Assembly: GCF_902686445.1 (NCBI RefSeq) | Contig: NC_062217.1 | Coordinates: 175,649,598-175,713,597 of the forward strand | Source: Sciurus carolinensis | Taxonomy: Eukaryota; Chordata; Mammalia; Rodentia; Sciuridae | Length of the DNA stretch: 64,000 bases | Reading direction: 5' to 3' | Part shown: piece after piece, positions 1-13,445 of the stretch | Layout of the letters: every line of letters begins with the position of its first letter | How positions within the stretch are numbered: the first letter of the stretch is position 1 | The notes under the pieces: model-generated | The model's database searches: none | What the model saw: only the letters and a program-made list of their open reading frames with translations | Told to the model about the DNA's origin: nothing | Position numbers and translations under genes: made by a program

Positions 1-3000
1 GGTGTGTCTGTCCACCTCGGACTGCCCAGGGCTGGGGCGCTGGAAATGTCAAGGTTCCTAGGTCGGGAAAGGCCCAGGGGAAGGGGCCATGGGTTGTGGT
101 CACTGGGAGTCGTCCGTCTCCAGTCCCTCTCTCCCTGCTCTTTGGTCTCCCAGAGGCCCCAAACCAGGAGCCAACCTGTCCAGAGCTGTGTGGGAGGTCT
201 GTTTACAGAACAGGTGACCCACGGGCTGAGCAGATGAGGGGTCTGAGGAAGAAAAGAGCCAAGGAGAGCAGCAAGGAGGAGCAGACTGGTCCTCTCCAAG
301 TGTCTTTCCTGGCAGGGTTAAAGCAGAGGGGATGTCCGTAAGCCCACAGCCTGGTCCCCAGCTGATTGGCTGTGGATCTCCTGTTTTTTGGAGACAGGCC
401 CTTTTCTAAGTTCAGCTGGCTTCTGTGGAATCCAGTTCCCTGGTTGGACGGACCTGTTGGGGCCTAGCTCAGGAGACTCCCTACACAGGTGGTTCAACAA
501 AGCCGGCCCTTCCTCACGTTTGTGGTCTGTACTCTGCATCTCCTTCCACATATAAGTCTAGGAAACATCCACGTCTGGAATAGTGCTGGTTCCCACGTAC
601 AAACATAAACGCCTCCCGGCATTTTAAATTCTGCTTATTGATTTATTTGATCTTCTTCTTAAGTGACTTCATTGTCTGGATCAACAGCCACAAGCTTGCT
701 TGGTAGTAAACAATTCCTGCAAACCTAATAAATTTGTTCAAAGATAATTTTCAGAAAAAGGTAAGACAGCCACTCACACACATATACAAATGGATGTGCG
801 CTGATGAATTTATTCACTTAACATTCCAAGAGAGAGTGCGAGGAAGCCCTCCCAAGAGAATCGGAAAATCAGACGTTCATGGTCATGGAGGGAAAGTTGG
901 CTTTTCCTGGGTTGGAGGTGTGGGGTCCCTTGAACCCCAGGGGCAGGACAGAATTTGCATGGCTACAGTGGAGAAAGCTCCGAGACCAGAGGCCAGAGGC
1001 ACAGCAGAGGACTCGGAGGCACGTGGTCTGCACAAGGCGGTTTTCTACAAATTGAGAGCTTAGAAACTGAGCTGAGGGTCTGCCTGCGAGGGTGCTCAGT
1101 ACTTAGTGCTCAGTACTTAGTGCTCTGTCCACGTGCTTCAGATAGGAGTGGAAAAGCTGACGTGTTGACAGATTTCTCAACATTGCACGGAAGACCAAAG
1201 GTGTACGATGGATTCACAGGAGCCTCACTACGTTCTCCCCATTTCCACACTAAATGCCAGCCAATCCTGGATAGGACGAGCCCCCCGCAACGGCAGCCAC
1301 CATGGCAGGTGATACCCAGCTGGCATAGGACTCCAGGGGGCAGAAACCCACAGCCTCCTCTCTGTGGCTGGGTGTGTGCGGCCTCGAGAGGGGAACCCGG
1401 GACGGAGAGCAGCACCTACCCTCTGTGGGGCTCTCACTTGCCCCGAGCCCCAGCACCGCAGGCTTCTTTTCCAGTTCGAGACAGCCAACGCTCCCAAGGC
1501 CCCAGACCCTAAGGGGATCCTGCTGCCCCCTCCTGGTGCCCCAGTGCACACACTTAAAAACGGAGTGTCCCTGCTCTCAGACTGTGGCCACTCTTAGGAG
1601 ACCTGTTAAGGTGACAGTCTGGCTGCGGGTCTGGGCAGCTCAGCCCTGTGCCCAAGTCCGGGCCCCTTCCGGCAGCAGTCTCCCTGCCAGCCTCCGGCTG
1701 TGCTCACAGGGTGCAGAGCTGAGCCCCCAGGCCTCTCCCCAGCAGGCCTGTTGGTGGCGAGTGGGTGCCGGCTGCAGCCTGAGCCAGCGTGAGCTGGGAG
1801 CAGGAGTGGTCAAGGGTCAGCGCCTCTTCTACCCTCTAACAGCAGTTCCAGGGCTAGCCTTAGGCCTGGAGACCCAGCAAGGCTGTTGAAAACCCCTCCG
1901 CCCAGAAGTCTAAAAGGACTATCGCAGATTGAACAGCACTTTTTTCAAAACCGAAGCAGAAAGGGTGCAGAGCAGGCTCCTGCCTGCGCTGGTGGCTGGA
2001 AGCTGCCGCCCTTGCCCGTCTCCTGGCCAGCGTGGCTCCCTCACGTCCGCCCACCCTGGTGGGCCACACTGCGGGGTTCTGCTTACCCATCCTGGCTTGG
2101 CTGCGTCCTCAGCCACTGTGACCTAGAGGGTGAAAGGTGGTGTTCTTGCCCAAGCAAGGACCCATGAGGACAGTCCACCTGAGCAGCCGGCAATGTGCAG
2201 CCATTCTGAGCTCTTCAGGCCATTTTGGTGGCAGAAGCCACATGTAGCTGTGAAGGGGACGTCCTCAGCCAGGGCTGGGCAGCTCAGACCTCCTCGCTGA
2301 GGCAGAACAATTCAGAGTGGCTCACTTGGTGGCCACATGGGGTCCCCAAGTTCAGGCAGGAGAACCCAGGAAACTCCCAGAACTACACCCTGAGTCCCTG
2401 ACACCCCCACGCCAGTGGTGCAAACATGGGTGGGGAGGGTGTTAGGTGTGCGGGTCTCAGTTGGCGGGCAGGGGTCAATTATCTCCACTCTGCTCCCAGG
2501 CTGTCCCTCTGCCCCACCCCTTGGCAGGGATCTAGGGAAGGTCCAGTATGGAGCAGGGGTGGGGCTGGAAATGTTGGGGACATGGCTGTCCTTTACTATG
2601 GAGAACTTGCCCCCTCCGAGAGAGCACTAGGCACAGTCCCTGGTGGGGTGGGTACAGCCCTGGGGGTTGCTTTGCCTGACTTGCAGTCCCTCTGGCAACC
2701 CCCCCATGCCCTGTGGTGGGAATAGGCCTGAGGGGCACAGGTCTCCAGACCCTGGCAGGGCAGGGCAATCACTGCCCCTCCTGGAGAGTGCTGGGCCCTG
2801 AGCACGGATGGTGGCTCGCCCAGATGCTGTGCTGGCCACGCTGCCCAGCAGGACAGGCTTCCCTGCAACGTCAGTGCTCGCCGTGCCACGGTGGCCGCCA
2901 CCTCCCCGCCTGCTCCCAGGACCCTCTCCTGCTGTGCCACAGTTAGTGTGTCTCCAGCAGGACAGCCACGGCTGCCCCAGGGCCCAGCACCACGCAGGCT

Positions 3001-3550
3001 GGCTTGGAGGGACAAGGACAGCCTGAGAGGAGCTAAGATGAGGGGAAGCCTGCATGTCCTCTGCAGGTGCCTGGATCCCTGGAGAGGATGGGGGGGACAG
3101 CTCTGCTTCCATAGCAACCACACTGCCTGGCAGGTGACAGCAGTGCTGTTGGGGGCTGGATGCACGTGGACAGACCATGTGAAGAGCCACATCTGCTCGC
3201 GACAAAGGGCAGCTGTTTTCTCAGTCACGCCTCCCACGGAGGAAGCTACTGGAGATCTGGAGCCTGCCAGCCCAACTCCTGGCTCCTGGTGCTTCCAGAC
3301 CTCTGCCAGCGGGGGCCAGGGGCGGTGCTGCAGAGCCCTGACCAGAACCCAGAGCCATCCGTGCAGCACCCGGGATCAGGGCAGCCCCCAGCCCTGTGGG
3401 AAGCTGGCTCCACCGTGGCCCTGGCACGGCTGGCCTCCTGGTCCCTGCACTGTGCTCCCCCTTGCCTCTCCACATTCAGGACTAATAAGAGCTGCACCCT
3501 CTGCCCACCCAACATTAGAGGCCCACAGTGCAAGGTGGGCTCCTCCCTGA
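1..3550. other. Unassigned GC-rich interval
   Basis: No gene, RNA gene or clear interspersed repeat is recognised here. Open frames of 60-260 codons occur on both strands but overlap each other, lack recognisable domains and fit chance in GC-rich DNA. A more AT-rich block at about 550-830 stands out. A short direct repeat of a CAGTACTTAGTGCT unit lies at about 1096-1124. Confidence 0.6.
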
Positions 3551-3620
3551 GACTGATGGGGAAACTGAGGCACAGCAGCTCACCAAGGTGACAGCGGAAC
3601 TCCAGCTGGTCCCCCTCTCA
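3551..3620 (-). mobile_element. MIR SINE fragment
   Basis: The segment GGGGAAACTGAGGCACAGC, followed by a stretch resembling the reverse complement of the MIR core, is typical of an ancient mammalian MIR element in antisense. Only about 70 bp is visible. Identification is by recall of the consensus. Confidence 0.6.
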
Positions 3621-4290
3621 GACTGGGCACTCCTGACGCAGCCTCCTGATACTGTGGCAGTGACGAGTCCTTCCAGACCCTGCCCCGAACCATCCCAATA
3701 AACCAAACCCTGCCACCCAGAGTTGGGCAGGCGGGAGACAGTGGCCCTGAGGAGCCTGTCCCTTGCCAGGCCAGGGCCCCCTTACGCCTCTTCCAATCTG
3801 CAGGCAATGCTCACGCCAGCTGGCAGCAGACCAGCCTGCTGGACGGCGGACAGTGCCCAGGTTGGGGGGCAGCCTCACGGATATGCTTCCCAGGCTCAGG
3901 AGGGGCCTTCGTGTTTACAGGTGAAAGGGGCAGTGGAGCCTCCAGAAGCAGACCCCTCGCACTGCAGGACACCAGGACCTGCCTCCTCTCCACCAGCAGC
4001 TCTCCTTAGATCCCGACCTCAGCGGCCACCTTCTCCTGGGCTTGGTCCTTGCTGACAGGTGGCGACTGGGAAGGAGCAGCTCGGTGCATGGTAGCTTCTG
4101 AGCCCCCTCCCCACCTTTTGACCATCTGGGACTCTCATCCTCCACTAACGACAGCCCAGCAGGTGGTCAATCATGGATCCTGAGCCCTGCAGGCTCAGCA
4201 CCTGCCTAGACATGAATGGAGATGCCCACCTGGTTGTGGGGGAGTTTCAAACTGGAGCAGAGCCTATGACCAGGACCCTGCGGGTGAGCT

Positions 4291-4405
4291 GTCCAGCAGG
4301 GGGTCTGTGAGCTGCCCAGCAGGGGGTCCGTGAGGGGGAGCTGCTCAGCAGGGGGTCCGTGAGGGGGAGCAGCCCAGAAGGGGGTCCATGAGGGGGAGCT
4401 GCCCC
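4291..4405. repeat. Minisatellite, unit about 24-30 bp
   Basis: Four imperfect copies of a unit centred on CAGGGGGTCCGTGAGGGGGA lie in tandem, with differing spacers (GCTGCCCAG, GCTGCTCAG, GCAGCCCAG). Copies differ by substitutions and short deletions, so this is a small, partly degenerated array. Confidence 0.8.
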
Positions 4406-6824
4406 ACATCAACTATCGGCTACAAATGACGTCTGTGGTTTTGGGAGCCTGGGGAATCCTGGAGGGCACTTTGCCGACCCAGGAGCTCAGAGGCAGAGCC
4501 CCAGGTGTGTGCTCTGGGGGCCACCCATTACCAGACATGAGACTCTGGGACCCCATGTGGTATGGCTGCCCACCCAGGGTGTGACCACTGTCATCCATGC
4601 CAGATTGAGGACTTGGCCTCTCAGGGAAGGCCAAGGTGGCCAAGGCTGAATTTCCTGAGCAGCTGTGGGCTCTGCTGGCTGAGTCCCCATCCCTCATACA
4701 CAAGGGCCCCAGAGAGAGCATGTCCCCAAGACGCAGCTGCTGGGGACGGCCCATGGCGCAGCTGGAGAAGTGCGCCTGAGTGAGGTAGCCAGACCATGGA
4801 CCCCAGGCTGCTCTGGGGCTCAGAGAACAGGGCATTGCTGTGGGCTTAGCGGCCCCCCACCCTTGCCCAACTCCGCCCAGCCCTGCCGCTCCCATGTCCG
4901 CCAGCAGAGGGCACCCCATGCTCATGTGAGCACTGCCCTGGTACCCAAGCCCCTGGCCCTCCTCGCCCCACAGTGCCCGCTCCAGAGAGGGCGCCCCCAC
5001 CCAGGGGCAGCCTCTGGAGCTTCCTCCCAGGCGTTTCTTGTCGCCCACACACTGGGGGCTGCAGGCGCCCCTCCCTGTCCCCACCTCCTCTCCTGAGCCG
5101 TGCACGTCTTCTCACACCCTCACCCTGTGTGTGCTGCCAGCGGTGCAGGCTCACCACTGTCTCCAGGGGACTGAGCGTCCTGGGACTGGATCTGAGCTGA
5201 GGGGGTGGCGTCCCTTTCCACCCAGTCCAGAGGGCCCACACCTGACCCCAGAGCAGTGGGCCGCAGCTTCTACTCCAGGGCAGGACAACTGCAGGGTGTG
5301 TCCCCCGTTGACTTGGCCCCAGTGCAGCCCCCAAGTGACCACAGACAGGCTCCTGCCTCGGGGCGAGCTGTCCTGCAGGGTGAGGCCTGCACCCCAGTCT
5401 CCGAGGGCTCAGGCTGCCCAGTGCCAGTTCTGATCACGGGGAGGGTAAGTGGCACACACCTGGGAGGAAGAGTTGCCCTCAGGTGCAGGTGTGGGCAGGG
5501 TGCTCACAGCCGGGGCAGCACGCAGCCTGTGGTCTGTGGTGGTCTGTGGTGGTCTGCGGCCTGCGGCCCGTGCACGGTGCTCCTGGGCTCTGCTCTGCTC
5601 TGCAGTGAGCGGCCTCCAGGTGGAGGCCTGTGAGCCTCCCGTGGCTGCTGGACCAGCACACGAACTGTGAAGACAAGTTTGGGGCTGGGCCGCAGCTGGC
5701 GGCAGGCACGTGCCTAGCCTGTGTTGGTCGCTGGACTGAAACCCAGCACCACACGCAAAACAAAACCAACAGCCACCTGGGCCAGTGTGGGGTGTGGTCA
5801 GAGCTGCCTTCTCTCTGGAGCCTCCAGGGGATCTGTCTTCTTGCCCCTTCCAGGCCTCTCCCCTGCTGCCCGGTCAGTGGTGCATCTCTGACTCTGTGCT
5901 CTCATGTCCCCTGGCCCTCCACGCCCCACCCTCTTCGTATCTCAGGACCCTGTGATCACCCTGGAACCTCCTGGGCAGCCAGGAAGCTTGATTTCCCTCT
6001 ACGTAAGGTGAGGTTCCCGGGCCATGGTTTAGGTGGGCATCTGGCTGGCCCACCCACGGGTGTCTTCCTTAGAGGCTCTGCTCCGAGGCAACCACTGGAG
6101 TGCCCTGGTGCCCACTCCAACCCAGGTCTCCTGCCTGGAGTCCAGCACAGGCTGACCTGGGGCAGCCGGCACAGAGTGGGGGCTGCAGAGGTGGTGGGGC
6201 CCTCCCTGCAGGTCAGGAGAGGACAGCCACAGGTGCAGCCTGGAAGGTGAAGGGTCCTGACCCTTCCCTCCATGGCACAGACCCTCCCTGGAGGAGACCG
6301 ATGCAGAGTCCAGGGTGGCAAGGGACTGCCTGCCATGTTGCACATGGCCCTGCTCCTTTGGGGACTTGGCCCCCTTCAGATTGTCCCATGGCCCCCTCTA
6401 GAGGACAGCAACTCGCTCCTGTTTCTTCTGGTGCTCAGGAAGCCATCATTATCCAGGTTTTCCCATTGCAGGGCTAGTCCAGGGTTCCATCTGCATCTGG
6501 CCAGCAGCCCTGGAGGATGCGGGTGGGGAAGGTCTGCACAGGCTGCAGCAGGACCCATGGCGGGAGAGTCCATCCTGGCCTGGCCTCAGCCTGGCTGGTG
6601 CAGTTGTGGAGAGCAACCTCTGTTCTCAGCGGAGGCCCTGTCCCTGCTGACAGGGTGGAAGCAGCCACAGGCCAGGCAGCTGGTCTTGGTGGGCTCTTCT
6701 TTCCTCCAGGGTCAGTGAGGGACCTTCTGGGTTGTGCCTGACCAGAGAGGCAGCGGTCAGGTCCCCATCCTCTGAACCTGGGGGACACACCAGAGCCTTG
6801 GCACTCTGCAGGAGGTCCAGACCC

Positions 6825-6990
6825 TTCTCCCTGGCCCCCTCCCTCCTCCCTCCCCACTCCACCCCTCCCTCCCTTTCTCCCACTGGCCAGCAGCACTCTC
6901 CCCCTCTGGCCCCCTCCTCTGAGGAGGCCTCCTGCCCCCCTCCCCGCCCAGGGCCCCCCAGCCCCTCCTCCCCATCTCTCCCCATCCTCT
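6825..6990. repeat. Polypyrimidine low-complexity tract
   Basis: This stretch on the plus strand is largely C and T, built from CCTCCCT, CCCCTCC and CCTTTCTCCC words. It is a low-complexity tract. The complementary purine-rich strand makes the long glycine- and arginine-rich frames read on the minus strand here meaningless. Confidence 0.7.
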
Positions 6991-8794
6991 GATCCCCCTG
7001 ACTCAGGTCCCCAGCCCCTGTGCTGTTGCTCGGGAATATTGGGGATGTGAGGCTGATGAATGAGGGCCATCTCACACATGGACAGGACCCGACTGGCCAC
7101 TGTGCCCCACATGGGGCATTACACCTGGGCCATTGACCCCAGAGTGGAGGCTTCCCTGCAGGACCCCTGAGCCTGGCAGTGGACTGGCAGCCAGGGCTGA
7201 AGACGGTGATGTGGGCCAGGTCTCCAGCTGCAGGGGACTTTGGCTTGCACCTGGAGGATGTGAGCATTCTTTGACTGTAGAAGGGGCCTGTGTGTCCTTG
7301 CCTGTCCAAGAGACCCTACTGGGCACCCCCACCCCTTGAACTTGTCCCAGGTTACAGAGCAGGCATGGCACAGCTGTCTGAGCAGAGTCCAGCTGCGCCC
7401 CGCATGGGTCGCGGGGCTCAAGCTCCCACATCTCCCGCCCTGTCCAGACGAGCCTGGAATCAGGTCCTCTGCTCCTCCTGGAGGGAAGGGGAGGAGCCGC
7501 CGAAACCAGGACAGATGGCGGCACTTCTCTGGGGAGAGCAGAGAATTAGATCCATTAGGTTGTTTCTAAATGAGACAGAGAGATGATTGGACTCCAGGGG
7601 CCCCAGGAACTGTGTGAGTCGCATCCCAGCATGAACAGAAAGCTTGCAGCTTCTCAGAAGGCCTTGCCACGATGCGTGGTCCCAAATAAGGAGACCATAG
7701 AGGGGGCTCTGTAGGACAGAACAGACCGACCAGGGGCACTAAGGAGGAGGGGCAGTGGGAGAGCAGCAAGGGACCTGGAGAGGAGCCGCTCTGGGGGCAG
7801 ACCTAGCGCTCTCAGGCGGTCAGCCCTGCCCCACACTGTGGGTCCACAGGCCACGTGGCACTGAGTCACGCTTGCTCCCCCACCAATGACGAGCTCTGGG
7901 AGTGACCAGAGACACCCAGAACACTCTACAGCCAGGGCTCAGGGGGGTCAGTCTGCTGCCCTCTCAAAGACAGGCAGCAGGAACCTCAGATGGCCGCCAG
8001 AAGTCACTGCAAGTCAGGCCTCATCTGATGCCTTTGCCAGGATGAGTTAACAGGAAGCAGAGCGGATGTCTAGGCCCTCCGGAGTCTGCTATGACCACGG
8101 TTCAGGAAGCGTGGCCCTGGGTGGCCGGACAATCCTTTCCCCTCCTGTGCATTGGAGAGCCCTGGCAATGGATTCCTGGGCCCCTGGAGTCCAATCATCC
8201 CTTTGCTAACTTAGAAACGACCTAATGGAGCCCATGCCATATGCACCCCTAGAGTCCATGCCAGGGGTGCCTGGTGCGGCCTTTCCCTTGGTCTCCTGCA
8301 TCTCCCCAACTTTGTCCTCTCCAGAGACACCAACAGCTTCCAGAAACCTCTGGGAGGGGATCTGGGGAAAAGGAAGTGGGCCTGGGCGTCCAGTGTGGCC
8401 CAGCTGGTGTTGGGCTGCTCTGTCTGTCTGTCAGGCAGGGTGTGAGGGGAGGGGACGTTCACACACGCAGTTCCTATCTTCAGACTAGACCCCAGAGCAG
8501 GGCCAGTACCCCACCCTGTTCTGCCAGCAGCTAACTGAGACTTGGGGTACCAGAATCGTGTGTGGCCAGACTCTGGCCAGGGGCTCCAGGTAGCAGTAAG
8601 CAGAGTGGAAAGCCAGGCCATCAGAGCAGCCCAGGGCAACCAGGGCAGCTCCCCGGGGGCCGTCCAGGCCCCAGGTGGGGTCCCAAGTCCTGGCAGGTGA
8701 TCTGCCCTGACAAGGCAGGTTTCCGGTGATATTCAGGGCACATGCAAATGGGAGCAAACTACCTGTGCAGCCACTGATCTTCACTCCTGGCCGT

Positions 8795-8865
8795 GGTCAG
8801 CAAGTCGCTGGCCCAGGTCACAGCCTCAGGGGCAGCTCTGTATCCAAACCTAGGCTCTCCAGGAC
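8795..8865 (-). mobile_element. MIR SINE fragment
   Basis: The words CAAGTCGCTGGCCCAGGTCA and ATCCAAACCTAGGCTCTCCA match the antisense MIR pattern (AACTTGCCCAAGGTCACA, then a degenerate GAACCCAGGCT). It is diverged, about 70 bp. Confidence 0.55.
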
Positions 8866-11800
8866 AGTGCCACCCTCGCCCACTGAAGCTTCAGGACCTG
8901 TGCCCCCGTGCAGGAACTGGAGGCTCAGCAGAGTACACATGTGGGCAGTGGCCCCCTCCCTGTTGCCAGACGCCCCACGGGCAGTGCCCTGACACACCGG
9001 TGCACCCCTGGCAGCTGAGGGGAGCCGCGCTCAGAGCTGCCTTATGCTGCCCACATGTTTGGAAGGGCTGCCGCAGGCTCTGCCAGGCCCTCGTGTTCTC
9101 TGGCTGAGGCGAAAGCCAGCTTGTTCTTCCAAGCCTGGAAGCAGCCCAGGCTCCCAGAAGAAATGGGCTGGCCTCCCCTTGGCCGGTGGAGCTGTCTCAT
9201 GCTTTGTCCAGGGACAACCCTCCTCCTCTAGCAAGTGTCCCCTGCTTGTTCTGCTGGGGAAGTGCAGGGACAGCTGGACAAGGGCAGCGGGGCTAAGGGA
9301 TCAGATTTGGATGGGCACTGGGCAGGCCTGGGGTTGCCCAGTCAGAGGAACGTGGTGTTTGAGAGTGAAGCCAGACTCCTGAGTGGGATGTCAGTGTTGA
9401 GCAGGTGCAAGGGAAACTGAGGCCTTGTGGGTGTAGCACCTGCCTGGTGTCTGAGCTGGACCCTGGCTCCCTGCCCCTGGGCCTCCATGCTTCACAACAC
9501 CCACGATTATTTTGGGCCCCTGGGGCTCAGGGGCTGCTTCTCCCAGAGCAGGACAGGACAGCCTGGGTGTCCCCACTCCTGCCCCAGGCACCAGGCCTCC
9601 TGGAGGCAAGACAGCTGCTGAGGTCATACTCTCAGGACAGCACTTGCTGCTGGCCCTGGTGGTGGGAAAGGAAGTGGCTGGGCCGGCTCTGAGCAAGCCC
9701 ATCTGGTTTTCTCCTCTGGCCCGGGAGTCCTGAGGAGCCTGGGCTTGCCCCAACCCGGAAGCTTCCAGGATGCTCTGCAGGCTAAGGCAGGCCCCACCCA
9801 CCCAACCAGGCAGGGGGAGGGTGCCCAGCCCAGGACCGTCAGCTGCTGGGATGAGTGAGCCTGGCCTGCCGGGGGCTAGGAGACCACTGACCGTCAGGGC
9901 CAGGCCTCATTTCTGTTGCTGTGAATTGTGGCTCAGGGCCAGGAGGATCCCAGAAAGTGAGTCCCCATCCAGGATGGCCCAGGGTGGGCTCAGCTGTATT
10001 GGGCACACCCTTCTCCTGGGGCCAGTGGTCCAGGGCTCCGGGCACCCTCCTTCTGGCCCCAGCCCCTGATCAGGCCTGGCCCAGCATGGCTGTGTGTGGA
10101 GACCCAAGCCTCAATCCCCCAGACCTTCCCAAGGCCAGCACAGCCCAGCGCATAGCCTCCCTGTCCACCCCTGCAGGCTCCCCAGCCCCCAATCCTATTG
10201 CCCAAAGGGTGCCAGCCTTCCTTGGGGGATGGCGAAGCTGAGTTCTGCAGAATCTGGGCACCCAGGCTTCGTTCGCGGAGAAGAGCAGGGCAAATGGCTC
10301 TGTAGGCGCGTGGAGCCAGGCCCTGCCCTGCCCCGTCCACCCGGGATGCTGCCCCAGGCTAGAGCTCGTCGACCACTGCCACCAGCTGGAGCACCCCTCC
10401 TGTGCACACACCACCCCCGTCTTCCTGTGCTTGTGCATCCAGGAGGCCCGTGCACGCCCCCCACCCCACTACCCAGAAGTTGGTCACCACTAAACAGCCC
10501 TGTGCCCTTCCAGCACCCAGGGCCGGGTCAGCTCTGGAGCCTCAGCCTTCCCCTGGGCTTGGCTGCACATCATGGCTTCCAGCAGGACACCGTTCCAGCT
10601 GGGGAACTCAGCCTCACCGGCTCCTCGGCCTGCGTACTCAGGACAGGAGGAAGCCAGGCCGGCTGTGGCCGTCCGCTCACGAGGCCATGGAGAACAAGTG
10701 CCCTCATAACTGGACATTGCCGCCCCAGTGAGGGGCAGCAGTAGCACACATGGGCTGCGACCTGCAGGCTCAGGGTCTTCCTGGTGGGACCCTGGGGGGA
10801 GCAGAACACCACCTTCCAAGGCTGTGGAGAGCCCACCAGGAGGAGCCCGAGTGACCATCACGCCGTGCCCACTGAGGCCTCCCAGTGTGCTGGCCAAGCC
10901 AGCACCTCGTGGGGATCCTGCTCTGGGGCCCTTTAGAAGCCCACACAAAATCAAGATGGCCACCCTTTACACAGGGAAGCCAAGGCCCAGGGGCCACAGG
11001 AGGCACTGGGGCCTGGGCTACCTGGTCACACAGGGTCTTGTGAGACGTGAGAAAAAGACCTGGGGCCCACAGAGTCTTGGTGGTGGGTCCCTCCCCAAGG
11101 CCTTGTCCTGGCTCTGAGAGGGCAGGCCGCGGGGGCCGTGAGCCTGGGGTCAGCCTCACCTCTCCCAGGCCAGCACCGCACGATCCCCCTGCACCAGTCC
11201 AGCTGCCCCAAATCGGAACCATGCCAGCAATGGCTGGGGTAAGGGCCACCTGGGGGAGAGGCAGTGCCCACACTGGGCTCCAGCTCGAGCTGCCAGGCTC
11301 CGCTCTGGGTGCATGACTCCACCGTGACCAGCGCTGCCAGGGCCTGGGTCTCAAGGCCTTCTTGGACTCCATGGGCGGAGCTAAGCAGGACCCTGGGCGC
11401 TTGTGCTGAAGGAGCACATGCCCCCGTATGATCTAGAATAAAAACAGGACTAACCACGAAATACGTGAGAGAGGGTCAAAGTTCTGCTCTTTCCCACAGT
11501 TACGTCTTGGACGCCTTTTCTGAAATAACAAATATCAAATCCTTTCTAAAAGAGTCCCACTGCCCCCTCCGCCCACCCCCCGTGCCCAAGGCCATGCCCT
11601 GCCCAGCACTGGGCAGCCTACAAGCTGACCTTCCAGAAGACTCCCAGCTGGCCAAGGCCATTGATCTCCCTCACCAGGGTGGGAACCTGTGGCCTGAGCG
11701 TGGCCAGTTCCTCTCCAGAGTTGCCTCCAAGCCCAGTGATCCCCCGGGCTCAGCCCTGGCCCAAGAACCAAGCTTGCCTTTGTCACCTCTCTCTGCTCTG

Positions 11801-13445
11801 TCCTGGGCAGTCGAAGCCCCCCAAGAAGGACACACCCTGCAGAACCCAACCTGGGCAGCAGAGCCCCACCCCAAATGCCCCACACGGGCTCACACCCACC
11901 CTGTGCTATGGGGAGAGACCACAGGTGTGCTTTCAGGACAGGTCCCCACTGGACAGAGGGTCCTGTCCCAGCCAGGAAGGAACACGGTGGGCAGAAGAAA
12001 CACTGGCTCCCTGACAGCCTTCAGTCCTTGGGTGGACCACACGTCCCTTCCCTACACTGCCCAGTCCTGAAGCTGGACATGGTCCTCTGAGCATGCCCAG
12101 ACAGGTGAGCAGGGCTTTGGGTAGCTCCTGGCCTCACTGAGTGCCCCTCCAATGCCCTTGGGGACACTGATGCCAGAGAGGTTCCCCCCGTGAGACCCAG
12201 CTGCTGGGGCCCACGTTTCTGAGCAGAAAGAAGTGTGCCCTGAGTCCATTGCTAGCCCACCACAGTCGTGAGTCAACCACTGAGTTGGGGACCCCCCTCA
12301 GGCAGCCCAGTGCAGTGGGTTCGGTGGGTGACACTGAGAGGCATGGGCAGTGTCCAGGACCTCTACCTAAGGAACCAGCAGCTCCGGGGGACATGGTTGA
12401 GCAGAGGGGAGGCTCTGCAGCTGGCGACCCCCGGGCTCAGGCACCTGGGGAGAGGCAGGGCTGGCATAGGCCTGGCACTGAGTGGGCTAGCCGTCCATTC
12501 CCAGAGCTTCCAGCCAGAGCCGACTCCTGCCCGGGGCATGTCTGTTAGGGCTTGGAGCACTTCTCACGAGTGTGCAGAGCCCTGGGGGCCAGCCCCTCCC
12601 CGCAGGCCATTCCCACCACCTTGCCCCAGATTTGCTTCTGGAAATACATTACAATTAACTCCAAAGGCCCAGAGAGCTGCCCGGGAGGAGAGACGACCGG
12701 TTACGCAACATCTCATTACTGCACTCCCAGTGGCCCAGGACCACTCTTCCCCATCAAGCTGAGAGCCTGTGGTCCAGCAGGTCACCTGGGAGGGACTGCG
12801 GCACCTCACACCCCTCCAGTCTTCAAGTGCTGGGGATGCCCGCCTGGGCTGCCCATGAGCAAGTGCACTGGGTGCAGGCTGCCGCAGTGCCAAGAGAGGA
12901 GCTCTGTGCGCAAGGGAGAAGGGGCACCCCCAAGGGAGCCCCCAAGGTGGAGGGGCTCCGGAGGAGGCTGGGACTTCGTAGGGTGCATGGGCATGCAGGG
13001 ACGGGCAGCCTGAGAGTCAGGGCTGAGGTGCCTGGCAGGAGCGACCCACAGGTGAGAGACAGCCCGTTGCAGGGCAAGGCAGAGCCCTGGCTGGCCAGGA
13101 GGGGCTGGTGTCCACACTGCGCCCCACAGGGGAAGAGCAGGCTCTTTGTGCCCTCCGTCCACTCCCTCACGTGTCTGCAAGGTGAGGTGGGAGTGCAGGG
13201 AGGAGAGATGGAAGAGGAGCGGGAGGAGGCCAGGAGGACAGGGACCCTGAAGGATGCCCGAGAGCCGTGCGGCCTGGTGGACCCAAGGGTCCCCAGCAGA
13301 GCAGCTTGGGAGCCTCTCTGGCCTGCTGACCCTCACCCTACCCCTGTCCTGCACAAAGTGGCGGGGTGCTGGGGGTAAGGAATACTCATGGTCCCTTTCT
13401 CCGCCCAAGGCCAGGCAGGATCAGCAGAGGCCCTCAGAGCCCCTC
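8866..13445. other. Unassigned GC-rich interval
   Basis: No gene is recognised. A possible antisense MIR remnant lies at about 10,954-11,035. Two short, less GC-rich blocks, at about 11,430-11,560 and 12,630-12,720, break the pattern and could be non-coding conserved sequence. I see no splice-bounded coding exon. Confidence 0.5.
10954..11035 (-). mobile_element. Possible MIR SINE fragment
   Basis: The stretch with TTTACACAGGGAAGCCAAGG and CTGGTCACACAGG resembles the antisense MIR core. Divergence is high and the match is by eye only. Confidence 0.35.

Larger units (their letters stand above)
3621..8794. other. Unassigned GC-rich interval
   Basis: No gene is recognised. It contains the tandem repeat at 4291-4405, a short GGTCTGTGGT triplication near 5530-5560, and a pyrimidine-rich stretch at about 6825-6990. 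The many overlapping open frames on both strands show no domain or splice pattern I can support. Confidence 0.55.

Noticed and set aside
955..1889. Overlapping open frames suggesting a small gene
   Set aside because: No start context, domain or splice structure is convincing, and frames on the opposite strand are as long.
2596..3369. 257-codon minus-strand open frame, with many overlapping frames on both strands
   Set aside because: GC-rich sequence depletes stop codons. The product is a Trp/Pro/Ser/Gly mix with no domain, and equally long frames overlap it on the other strand.
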